A program made the translations under genes and the position numbers. Positions 1 to 5,713 of a DNA stretch of 6,794 nucleotides are shown piece after piece. Below the pieces are notes generated by a model, which was not told the origin of the DNA, made no database searches, and saw nothing but the letters and a program-made list of their open reading frames with translations. The DNA is from an uncultured bacterium (GTDB lineage: Bacteria > Cyanobacteriota > Vampirovibrionia > Gastranaerophilales > Gastranaerophilaceae), in NCBI GenBank assembly GCA_902765655.1, contig CACXAK010000121.1, forward strand, positions 1 to 6,794, given 5' to 3'. Each line of letters opens with the position of its first letter. Positions within the stretch are counted from its first letter, which is position 1.

Positions 1-45
1 AAAATGATTGAAAAAGGTTTTGAATATTATCCGATTGGCAGATAA
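1..45 (+). CDS. 3' end of an unidentified upstream gene (partial)
   Basis: From the first base, frame 1 reads 14 sense codons ending MIEKGFEYYPIGR and then TAA at 43-45. The AT-rich region that follows has no open frame until glyQ, so this is most simply the tail of a gene entering from the left. Too little is present to assign a family. It lies on the same strand as glyQ with a gap of about 100 bases. The fragment is short enough that a chance open frame cannot be excluded. Confidence 0.45.
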   Translation, partial: KMIEKGFEYYPIGR

Positions 46-105
46 ACTTATATTTGTATTATTTTTTAATAAATTCTTGATTTAATGCTATGTTTGTAAT
101 ATCTT

Positions 106-123
106 TGTAAACGTGTATTTACA
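106..123. promoter_or_regulatory. Inverted repeat just upstream of glyQ
   Basis: The sequence TGTAAACGTGTATTTACA contains perfect 6-base arms, TGTAAA and TTTACA, around a 6-base centre. It ends 20 bases before the glyQ ATG. The left arm is also part of a direct repeat TTTGTAA (93-99 and 104-110). The position suits an operator or a short leader hairpin. The arms are AT-rich and short, so chance is a real alternative. I found no convincing -35/-10 pair in 46-143. Confidence 0.25.
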
Positions 124-143
124 TTAGAGAATTGGAATATGTT

Positions 144-1016
144 ATGGCATTAAATTTTCAAAATTTGGTTTTAAATTTACAAAAATTCTGGGCTGATTAC
201 GGATGCATAATAGAGCAGCCCTATGATATAGAAAAAGGGGCTTCAACTATGAACCCTGCAACTTTTTTGCGGGTTCTTGGTCCTGAACCATGGTCAACTG
301 CAATGATTGAACCGTGCAGACGTCCGACAGATGCACGCTATGGAGAAAATCCAAACCGTTTGGGACATTATTTTCAGTTTCAGGTCATATTAAAGCCATG
401 TCCTGATGATGCTCAGGAACTGTATTTACGCAGTCTTGAAGCAATGGGGATTGATCTGAAAGAGCACGATGTTCGTTTTGTTGAAGATAACTGGGAGTCT
501 CCAACCCTTGGCGCAGCAGGTGTCGGCTGGGAAGTATGGCTTGACGGGATGGAAGTTACTCAGTTTACTTATTTTCAGCAAGTCGGCGGATTAGAAATTA
601 AACCGGTAGCTCTTGAATTGACTTACGGGTTGGAAAGAATCGCCATGTATCTGCAAAATAAATCTTCGGTATTTGATATAATGTGGAATGATACGTTGAC
701 ATACGGCGAGATCTATCACCAAAATGAAGTGGAACAGTCAAAATATAATTTTGAAGTTTCAAATGCAGATGATTTATTTAAAAGTTTTGAACTTTACCAG
801 AAAGAAGTGGATAATTGTCTGAATGCAAAATTAGTTTTGCCGGCTTACGATTACGTTTTAAAATGCTCTCATACATTCAATTTGCTTGATGCTCGAGGAG
901 TTATAAGTAAAGATGAGCGTAATAACTTTATCGGCAGGGTAAGAACTATGGCTTCAGGTGTAGCAAAACTTTATGTTGAGCAGCGTGAAGAAATGGGATT
1001 CCCGTTGTGCAAATAA
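144..1016 (+). CDS. glyQ: Glycyl-tRNA synthetase, alpha subunit
   Basis: This is the alpha chain of the bacterial alpha2beta2-type glycyl-tRNA synthetase, which activates glycine with ATP and charges tRNA-Gly in the cytoplasm. The chain starting at ATG 144 has 290 residues, close to the roughly 300 of the Escherichia coli protein. It is colinear with GlyQ throughout: NPATFLRVLGPEP (37-49), RRPTDARYGENPNRLGHY (59-76), RFVEDNWESPTLGA (111-124), GWEVWLDGMEVTQFTYFQQ (128-146) and the class II motif 3-like TYGLER (160-165). The C-terminus, ending EEMGFPLCK, matches the family's end. An in-frame TTG at 132 would add four residues. ATG 144 is preferred because GGA (134-136) sits 7 bases upstream and the family begins near this point. 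The glyS beta chain does not follow, so it must be encoded elsewhere. Identification is secure. Confidence 0.97.
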   Translation: MALNFQNLVLNLQKFWADYGCIIEQPYDIEKGASTMNPATFLRVLGPEPWSTAMIEPCRRPTDARYGENPNRLGHYFQFQVILKPCPDDAQELYLRSLEAMGIDLKEHDVRFVEDNWESPTLGAAGVGWEVWLDGMEVTQFTYFQQVGGLEIKPVALELTYGLERIAMYLQNKSSVFDIMWNDTLTYGEIYHQNEVEQSKYNFEVSNADDLFKSFELYQKEVDNCLNAKLVLPAYDYVLKCSHTFNLLDARGVISKDERNNFIGRVRTMASGVAKLYVEQREEMGFPLCK

Positions 1017-1022
1017 AATGTC

Positions 1023-1046
1023 ATTCTGAACTTGTTTCAGAATTTT
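1023..1046 (+). terminator. Palindromic hairpin after glyQ, weak terminator or dispersed repeat
   Basis: Perfect 8-base arms ATTCTGAA (1023-1030) and TTCAGAAT (1036-1043) enclose a 5-base loop, followed by only four T. The stem starts 7 bases after the glyQ stop, so it could act as a leaky rho-independent terminator or an RNA 3'-end stabiliser. From memory, near-identical palindromes beginning TCATTCTGAACTTGTTTCAG occur as dispersed intergenic repeats in several bacterial groups, so it may be a repeat-family member. The short T run makes full termination doubtful. Confidence 0.5.
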
Positions 1047-1053
1047 GTGATTT

Positions 1054-1079
1054 GGTTATCTTGCTAACCCCGAAGGTTA
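1054..1079 (+). promoter_or_regulatory. Competing short stems in the leader of the permease pair
   Basis: GGTTA (1054-1058), TAACC (1065-1069) and GGTTA (1075-1079) allow two mutually exclusive 5-base hairpins: first arm with middle arm, or middle arm with third arm. The third arm lies about 16 bases before the AAAGGA ribosome site of the first permease. Such a layout can work as a small RNA switch. The stems are short and there is no T tract, so a regulatory role is only a possibility. Confidence 0.25.
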
Positions 1080-1106
1080 AAGAGGAAAAGAAGTAAAGGA
1101 ACATAA

Positions 1107-2696
1107 ATGGCAGAAAAATTTAATCGTGCGACATTTACTCGCAATTTTTTGAAAAATATTACAAGAATAAAAAATCCTGACGAAATGCTTGCGGATGCTA
1201 AAGAAAGCAGTCTGGAAAAAACTCTGGGAGTATGGGATTTAATAATATTAGGCGTTGGTGCAATTATCGGCTCAGGAATTTTTGCAATTGTCGGTATCGC
1301 GGCAGCAGGTAACGGTTCATCATTAGGGGCAGGCCCCGGACTTGTTATTTCAATGATTATAGCCGCTATTGCGTGTGTATTTTCTGCTTTATGTTATAGT
1401 GAATTTGCTACGATGATACCTGTTGCGGGCGGGGCATACACTTATACCTTTGCTACATTGGGTGAATTTGCAGCCTGGATGGTTGGCTGGGTGTTGATGC
1501 TTGAGTATGCAATAGGATTTATTGCCGTTGCTTGTGCCTGGTCTAATCATTTAATGCAGTTTTTGCAGGGCTTCCCGGGATTGCCCGAATGGCTTTCCAA
1601 TCCGCCGGTATGGATGACAAATGATGTATTTACAGTATCAAAAATGGTGGCAGAAAACCCTGATATATCCGTTCCTATGGTATTTGGGGTGCCTATTTGT
1701 ATAAATATTCCTGCAATATTTATTGTTCTATTGATGACAGCGATTCTGGTTAAAGGAACAAAGGATTCGGCTAAAATGGCAGGAGTAATGGTATTTATTA
1801 AACTTGCAGTGATTGCGCTGTTTGTAATTGCAGGAGCATTTTTTGTAAGACCGGAAAATTGGACTCCGTTTGCGCCAAATGGTGCAGCAGGAATTTTCGC
1901 AGGTGCATTCTTGATATTTTTTGCATATATCGGTTTTGATGCTCTTGCAACTGCTGCTGAAGAATGTAAAAATCCTCAAAAAGATTTGCCGATTGGGATT
2001 ATCGGTTCATTAATTGTTACTACGATTGTTTACGTATTGGTAGCACTTGTTTTGACTGGGATGGTTGATACCTCTCACCCAGTAAGTGCTGACTTTTTAA
2101 AGGCCCCGATGGCATATTGTATGATGCTTGCCAAACAAAATTGGGCTGCGGGATTGATTTCAATCGGCTCTTTAGCCGGTTTAACTTCAGTGCTTTTAGT
2201 CCTTGAAATGGCTGCTACAAGAATTTTATACGCAATGAGTCGTGATCATTTTATTTCTAAAAGATTCCAGAAAATTCATCCTAAATTCAAGACTCCTGCG
2301 CTGTTAACTTGGACTGTAGGCGGGCTTGCGGTTTTGGGAATTTTGACTCTTAATTTAAGTGTCGCTGCAGAATTATGTAACTATGGAACATTTACATCAT
2401 TTATAATTGTTTGTCTTGCGGTTTTAATTTTGAGACATACCGATCCTGACAGACCGAGACCTTTCAAAGTCCCGTTTTCTCCTTGGTTCCCGCTATTAGG
2501 AATATTGTGCTGCGGCGGTTTAATGGTTTATAAATCTATGGAAGCCGGAAGCTCTGCATTGTTGTTCCCGGTTTGGTTGGGAGTCGGAGCAATTATTTAT
2601 TTGCTCTATGGTTTTATCAGAAACAGAGATAACGAAAATAAAATTCACAGAGAACTCGTGCGCGGTTTTCTTAAGGAAGAAAGTGAAAATAAATAG
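1107..2696 (+). CDS. APC-superfamily (CAT-type) amino acid permease 1
   Basis: This is a 529-residue inner-membrane transporter of the amino acid-polyamine-organocation superfamily, cationic amino acid transporter type. About 12 hydrophobic segments are visible. TM1 carries the substrate-binding GSGIF (55-59), and TM6 carries FAYIGFD (272-278), followed by the conserved loop EECKNPQKDLPIGI (285-298). A basic RPRPFKVPFSP stretch (449-459) precedes the last two helices, as in this family. TM5 contains Lys232, which aligns with the lysine of ApcT-like proton-coupled transporters (Lys158 in ApcT). The start is well set: AAAGGA at 1095-1100 lies 6 bases before ATG 1107. Related proteins carry alanine, arginine, lysine and other amino acids, so the substrate cannot be read from the sequence. 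It is followed 3 bases later by a paralogue and preceded by glyQ on the same strand. The soluble tail after residue 505 is charged. Confidence 0.93.
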   Translation: MAEKFNRATFTRNFLKNITRIKNPDEMLADAKESSLEKTLGVWDLIILGVGAIIGSGIFAIVGIAAAGNGSSLGAGPGLVISMIIAAIACVFSALCYSEFATMIPVAGGAYTYTFATLGEFAAWMVGWVLMLEYAIGFIAVACAWSNHLMQFLQGFPGLPEWLSNPPVWMTNDVFTVSKMVAENPDISVPMVFGVPICINIPAIFIVLLMTAILVKGTKDSAKMAGVMVFIKLAVIALFVIAGAFFVRPENWTPFAPNGAAGIFAGAFLIFFAYIGFDALATAAEECKNPQKDLPIGIIGSLIVTTIVYVLVALVLTGMVDTSHPVSADFLKAPMAYCMMLAKQNWAAGLISIGSLAGLTSVLLVLEMAATRILYAMSRDHFISKRFQKIHPKFKTPALLTWTVGGLAVLGILTLNLSVAAELCNYGTFTSFIIVCLAVLILRHTDPDRPRPFKVPFSPWFPLLGILCCGGLMVYKSMEAGSSALLFPVWLGVGAIIYLLYGFIRNRDNENKIHRELVRGFLKEESENK

Positions 2697-2699
2697 CAA

Positions 2700-4232
2700 A
2701 TGGAATTTTTGAAAAACATTAGCCAAAATATATTTAAAAAAAGAAGTATTGATGATTTAATTCTGACTAGTAAAAAATCTGAATTAAAGAAAACTTTAAG
2801 TGTATTTGACCTTATTGTAATTGGTATAGGAGCTGTTGTCGGGACAGGAATATTTGCGATTGTCGGTGTTGCAATTACAGGAAATTCTGAAAGTGTCGGA
2901 GCAGGTCATGCAATTGTAATTTCAATGGTGTTGGCGGCAGTTGCATGTATTGTGCCTGCGTTATGCTATTCTGAAATTGCTTCAATGATACCTGTTGCAG
3001 GAAGTGCTTATACATACACATATGCTACTATGGGTGAGTTTATGGCCTGGATGGTCGGCTGGATTTTGATGCTTGAATACGCAATAGGTAATATTACTGT
3101 TGCAAGTGCATGGAGTGGTTATTTTATGCAGTTTTTAAAGGGCTTCAAAAATTGCTTGCCTGATTTTATACTAAATATTCCTATTTGGCTCAGATATGAT
3201 TACAGAGCTATTTACTCGATGTGTGATAAGTATGGTTGGGATATTCACGATAAAATACCGTTTTTGTTCGATAAGATCCCGGTTGCTGTTAATATGCCTG
3301 CAGTTATTATTGTATTGATTTTAACTCTGTTGTTAATTAAGGGAGTAAAAGAATCTACACGGGTGGCAAGTATAATGGTCGGCGTTAATATGTTTATGAT
3401 TTTATCATTCATAATCATCGGTTCGCATTATGTAAAACCTGAAAATTGGCATCCCTTCTTACCGCCGGTTGAGCCCGTTACAGGGATTTTGATGGGAACA
3501 TTTACAATATTTTTTGCATATATCGGATTTGATGCTATTTCAACTGCCGCAGAAGAAACAGAAAAGCCACAAAGAGATTTACCGATTGCAATTTTGGGAA
3601 CTCTTATAATTTGTACGATATTATATGTTGCGGTTGCTCTTGTTCTGACAGGTATTGTTCCGATTAATCAGATTGATGCGCTTGCACCAATTGCGCATGC
3701 AATGAAATTTGTCGGGAAAGATTGGTTTGCCGGATTAATTTCAGTTGGCGCATTGTGCGCTTTGACAACTGTTTTACTTGTATACCAACTAGGCACAACC
3801 AGAATTTTGTATGCTATCAGTCGTGACAGATTTCTGCCAAGGTCATGGAGAATGATTCACAGAAAGTTTAAAACCCCCCATGTAATGACATGGATTTCAG
3901 GAATTGTTGTCATTGTTTGCGGTTTGTTTATGGATTTGAAAATATCCGCTGATTTGTGTAATTATGGGACATTTACATCTTTTGTAATTATTTGCCTTGC
4001 AGTTCTTATTTTAAGAAAAACTAATCCTGACACTCACAGACCGTTCAAAGTTCCGTTTAGTCCTATCTTACCGATTATAGGGATATTAATTTGTCTGGTT
4101 TTGATATTCTTCTCTCTTAATACTCTCAAAACTTCTTCAAATTACTTTATTTCCTGGCTTGTTGTCGGCTTTTTAATTTATGCATTATACGGTTACAGAC
4201 AAAAACGTATTGGAGAACAAAAAAGAAATTAG
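2700..4232 (+). CDS. APC-superfamily (CAT-type) amino acid permease 2
   Basis: This 510-residue membrane transporter is a clear paralogue of the preceding gene, alignable almost end to end with long identical stretches. TM1 has GTGIF (48-52), TM6 has FAYIGFD (272-278), the next loop has EETEKPQRDLPIAI (285-298), and RPFKVPFSP (447-455) lies near the end. The loop after TM4 (about 150-195) is longer, more charged and diverged. At the TM5 position where permease 1 has Lys232, this protein has Asn230 (codon AAT at about 3387), which may change proton coupling. The ATG is 3 bases after the upstream stop. AAGGAAG at 2673-2679 is about 20 bases away, too far for a normal ribosome site, so translational coupling is likely. 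The gene ends 4 bases before a strong terminator, so the pair appears to be the end of its operon. Substrate unknown. Confidence 0.93.
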   Translation: MEFLKNISQNIFKKRSIDDLILTSKKSELKKTLSVFDLIVIGIGAVVGTGIFAIVGVAITGNSESVGAGHAIVISMVLAAVACIVPALCYSEIASMIPVAGSAYTYTYATMGEFMAWMVGWILMLEYAIGNITVASAWSGYFMQFLKGFKNCLPDFILNIPIWLRYDYRAIYSMCDKYGWDIHDKIPFLFDKIPVAVNMPAVIIVLILTLLLIKGVKESTRVASIMVGVNMFMILSFIIIGSHYVKPENWHPFLPPVEPVTGILMGTFTIFFAYIGFDAISTAAEETEKPQRDLPIAILGTLIICTILYVAVALVLTGIVPINQIDALAPIAHAMKFVGKDWFAGLISVGALCALTTVLLVYQLGTTRILYAISRDRFLPRSWRMIHRKFKTPHVMTWISGIVVIVCGLFMDLKISADLCNYGTFTSFVIICLAVLILRKTNPDTHRPFKVPFSPILPIIGILICLVLIFFSLNTLKTSSNYFISWLVVGFLIYALYGYRQKRIGEQKRN

Positions 4233-4236
4233 TAAT

Positions 4237-4277
4237 AAAAAAAAGAACCCAAACAATTAAGTTGGGTTCTTTTTTTT
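4237..4277. terminator. Bidirectional rho-independent terminator
   Basis: GAACCCAA (4245-4252) pairs with TTGGGTTC (4262-4269) around a 9-base loop. The stem is flanked by eight A on the left (4237-4244) and eight T on the right (4270-4277). It therefore gives a GC-containing hairpin with a U run on both strands. It sits between the convergent permease operon (stop 4232) and the HU gene (stop 4299) and can end both transcripts. Confidence 0.93.
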
Positions 4278-4290
4278 ATTCTTTAAAGAA

Positions 4291-4320
4291 CTATTTTACT
4301 AATTCTTTGAATTTTTTACC
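4291..4320 (-). other. Out-of-frame remnant of a normal HU C-terminus
   Basis: On the minus strand, positions 4320 to 4291 read GKKFKELVK followed by TAG. This is what HU-family proteins normally end with (compare AGKALKDAV- in E. coli HU). The frame is shifted by two bases relative to the annotated HU frame, which runs through the same DNA as MVKNSKN. Only two bases lie between the last family-like codon (Ala73, ending at 4323) and the GGT of this segment, where HU proteins usually have eight residues (xKVPxFxA). A net deletion of about 22 bases would explain both facts. Confidence 0.6.
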
Positions 4321-4541
4321 ATAGCAGCGATTTTGATTTCTTTACCTGTTTGTGGGTTTCTGCCTGTTCTTGCAGCTCTCTTACGAGCTTCAAAAGTACC
4401 AAAGCCAACTAAAGTAACTTTGTCACCTTTTTTTACAGCTTTTTCAATAGTTTCAATTGTTGCAGCCAATACAGATGCAGCATCTTTTTTAGAAACTTTA
4501 GCTGATTTTGAAATTTCAGCAACTAATTCTTCTTTGTTCAT
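4299..4541 (-). CDS. HU-family DNA-binding protein with truncated C-terminus
   Basis: This encodes a histone-like HU/IHF-family protein that binds and bends DNA as a dimer in the nucleoid. The first 73 residues are typical: MNKEELVAEI start, helix-turn-helix body, GDKVTLVGFGTFE (39-51) and the DNA-binding beta arm with ARTGRNPQTGKEIKIAA (57-73), including the conserved intercalating proline at 63. The protein stops at 80 residues instead of about 90. The last seven (MVKNSKN) do not match the family, while a family-like tail is present in another frame just downstream. The start is secure: AGAAAGGAG lies 7 bases upstream and a TATAAT box further up. The gene converges on the permeases and shares their terminator. 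It may be a damaged paralogue, a variant that tolerates loss of the last helix, or carry a sequencing or assembly error. Confidence 0.9.
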   Translation of the reverse strand: MNKEELVAEISKSAKVSKKDAASVLAATIETIEKAVKKGDKVTLVGFGTFEARKRAARTGRNPQTGKEIKIAAMVKNSKN

Positions 4542-4548
4542 AACAAAT

Positions 4549-4557
4549 CTCCTTTCT
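4549..4557 (-). promoter_or_regulatory. Shine-Dalgarno site of the HU gene
   Basis: The minus strand reads AGAAAGGAG, ending 7 bases before the ATG at 4541. It is the best ribosome site in the window and suggests strong translation despite the altered C-terminus. Confidence 0.85.
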
Positions 4558-4572
4558 TAACTAAACATGTCT

Positions 4573-4600
4573 ATTATATCTATATTTGAAAAATATGCAA
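4573..4600 (-). promoter_or_regulatory. Likely sigma70 promoter of the HU gene
   Basis: On the minus strand there is a perfect TATAAT (-10, positions 4578-4573). A weak TTGCAT (-35, positions 4600-4595) lies 16 bases upstream. Transcription would start near 4566, leaving a leader of about 25 bases with the Shine-Dalgarno. The -10 is convincing; the -35 matches the consensus only in its first three bases. Confidence 0.6.
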
Positions 4601-4602
4601 GT

Positions 4603-4612
4603 TGTTGCAACA
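4603..4612. promoter_or_regulatory. Perfect 10-base palindrome upstream of the HU promoter
   Basis: TGTTGCAACA is a perfect palindrome directly upstream of the putative HU -35 element. The motif AACATGT also occurs on both sides of the promoter (4564-4570 and 4609-4615). An operator is possible, but a 10-base palindrome can arise by chance in this AT-rich gap. Confidence 0.25.
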
Positions 4613-4681
4613 TGTATTGTTATTTCTTTACATTTGGTAATATATTCCTACGTGCGACATTCTAAAATACCTGTTTGTAAA

Positions 4682-4712
4682 TAGACAGATGGTATGGTTT
4701 CGTTAGACAGAT
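4682..4712. repeat. Direct 9-base repeats upstream of cassette promoter 1
   Basis: TAGACAGAT occurs at 4682-4690 and 4704-4712, a centre-to-centre distance of 22 bases (about two DNA turns). The sites lie upstream of the -35 element at 4739. In copy 2 the second site is intact (5684-5692), and the first is degenerate (5662-5670). This is compatible with activator or recombinase binding sites, but no protein can be named. Confidence 0.4.
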
Positions 4713-4738
4713 AGTTTGCACTTTTCGGTAAAGTTAAT

Positions 4739-4767
4739 TTTACAAATTTTTATAAATCGGCAATAAT
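4739..4767 (+). promoter_or_regulatory. Likely sigma70 promoter, cassette 1
   Basis: TTTACA (4739-4744) and AATAAT (4762-4767) are separated by 17 bases. Each matches the sigma70 consensus at 5 of 6 positions, and both are conserved exactly in the second cassette. Transcription would start near 4774, giving a leader of about 58 bases. The AGGG at 4807-4810 is too far (about 20 bases) from the ATG to be a normal ribosome site, so initiation probably relies on the unstructured AT-rich leader. Confidence 0.6.
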
Positions 4768-4831
4768 TAGTCAATTTTTAACATTAAAAATACTTTATAT
4801 ATATGTAGGGAAATAGTATTGGTAATAATTA

Positions 4832-5596
4832 ATGAGTAAAATTTCAATTTTACGTTCTATGGTTAATAATGGTTGGACTATTGCAAACAAACGTGCTGTA
4901 TGCTCTCAGATTGGTAGGTCTAACTTTGAAGAAATAGTTGCTTTGGCTAAGAAAAAAGGACTGACAGGAGATGTCTTTGAGTATCAAATGGTCAAAGATG
5001 AATTATTACCAACAAAATTAGCTGAAACAAAATCTTTGCTAATTGAGCCAAGTCTAGAAATTTCAAGGTGGGGTAGAGAACTGAGAAAAAGTGATAATTA
5101 TTGTTGGAATTCTGAATTGTATGGAAAATTTAAAGAACTTGATGCAGGTATGGAAAATCGAAACATACTTAACGAAACGGATGATAAAATTGTAACAGCC
5201 GCAAAAGACAAGCTTTTTGCTAGTTGTAAATCTCTTGGTAGAGATGAAATTCACTACAGAGGTGAAATGTATTTCCCTAAAGGTAAAACACTAGAAGCAT
5301 ATAATAGATTGGCTAATTTAAAACCGGGTGAAATCTATGAACCAAAAACTTTTATGTGGATAACTGACAATGAGGCTTATGCTCTTGAATCGTACTGTAA
5401 TCCATTAAGTATCAACAAAAATGTTTTGTATGAAATATTATGTCCGGCTGAAGCTAAAATTATACAAGCACCTTATGGATTTTGTTCAAATGGGATGTTT
5501 ACAGAAGGTGCATATCCACGAACTTCAAAATTGAAAATTTTAAGCAACGACTTAAAAGATGGTATTTTAAGATTACGCGGTGAATTATTACCTTAA
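4832..5596 (+). CDS. Modular protein with C-terminal ADP-ribosyltransferase-like domain
   Basis: This 254-residue protein has no signal peptide or membrane segment. Residues 1-57 form a short module shared with the next gene (52 of 57 identical). Residues 58-130 look like a helical linker. The C-terminal part resembles the R-S-E class of ADP-ribosyltransferases: HYRG (141-144, Arg143), LKPGEIYEPKTFMWIT (163-178) in place of the usual pG...f.STS segment, NEAYAL (180-185), NVLYEILCP (197-205), and TEGAYPRTSKLKIL (224-237), where Glu225 would be the catalytic glutamate ahead of the family's LPRxxxFxV-type strand. Oddities are WIT instead of STS and Phe223 where E/Q normally stands two residues before the catalytic Glu. 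The ATG is supported by conservation with copy 2 and an in-frame TAA at 4826. If the fold is right, it would transfer ADP-ribose from NAD to an unknown target. The fold is inferred from motif order only. Confidence 0.75.
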   Translation: MSKISILRSMVNNGWTIANKRAVCSQIGRSNFEEIVALAKKKGLTGDVFEYQMVKDELLPTKLAETKSLLIEPSLEISRWGRELRKSDNYCWNSELYGKFKELDAGMENRNILNETDDKIVTAAKDKLFASCKSLGRDEIHYRGEMYFPKGKTLEAYNRLANLKPGEIYEPKTFMWITDNEAYALESYCNPLSINKNVLYEILCPAEAKIIQAPYGFCSNGMFTEGAYPRTSKLKILSNDLKDGILRLRGELLP

Positions 5597-5600
5597 ATTT

Positions 5601-5655
5601 TATCTTTCTTTACCAAATAAACCATACTTTACTAAAAAAAGCGTTCTATACCAAA
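5601..5655 (+). repeat. 3' cassette block, copy 1
   Basis: An AT-rich stretch immediately after the first cassette gene recurs after the second gene at 6684-6738, with most positions matching. Shared cores include CTTTCTTTACCAAA and AAAAAAAGCGTTCTATACC. It contains repeated ACC-plus-A-run units. No ordinary terminator is visible in it. Confidence 0.8.
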
Positions 5656-5713
5656 TGTAAAATAACAGAGGGTATGGTTTCGTTAGACAGATAGTTTGCA
5701 CTTTTTGGTAAAG
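5608..5713. repeat. Nested inverted repeat spanning the inter-cassette gap
   Basis: CTTTACCAAA (5608-5617) is the exact inverse complement of TTTGGTAAAG (5704-5713). AAACCATAC (5619-5627) is the exact inverse complement of GTATGGTTT (5672-5680). The arms are in mirror order, so the 3' block of cassette 1 and the 5' block of cassette 2 can pair as one nested structure. Similar arms recur after the second gene (CTTTACCAAA at 6691-6700). Confidence 0.55.

Larger units (their letters stand above)
4676..5004 (+). repeat. 5' cassette module, copy 1 (upstream DNA plus 57 codons)
   Basis: This stretch of about 329 bases recurs at 5656-5986. It holds the promoter, leader and first 57 codons of the gene at 4832. 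The block 4691-4780 differs from copy 2 at one base (C4726 versus T5706). The segment just before the start codon (4781-4831) is looser, with several substitutions and a 2-base indel. The coding part differs at about 12 of 173 bases. Similarity ends abruptly after codon 57, where the two genes become unrelated. Confidence 0.93.

Noticed and set aside
132..143. TTG start giving glyQ four extra N-terminal residues
   Set aside because: The ribosome-site-like purines end only one base before it, while ATG 144 has GGA at good spacing and fits the family's N-terminus.
1728..1979. Open frame of 83 codons on the minus strand
   Set aside because: It lies entirely inside permease 1, is rich in Cys, Lys and Ser as expected of antisense translation, and has no ribosome site.
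2520..2726. Minus-strand open frame of 68 codons across the permease junction
   Set aside because: It is antisense to two conserved coding regions and has no recognisable protein features.
4333..4560. Plus-strand open frame opposite the HU gene
   Set aside because: It is the antisense shadow of a clearly conserved HU frame.
4803..4808. Conserved ATG-TAG start-stop pair in the cassette leaders (also 5783-5788), and a six-codon leader frame overlapping the start in copy 2 (5794-5814)
   Set aside because: The ATG-TAG may simply follow from the copies being recent duplicates, and the six-codon frame is not preserved in copy 1, so a translational-control role is unsupported.
5063..5254. Minus-strand open frame of 63 codons inside the first cassette gene, considered as an immunity gene
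   Set aside because: It is antisense to the coding frame, lacks a ribosome site, and its composition (Phe, Ile, Thr, Lys) is what antisense of AT-rich DNA gives.
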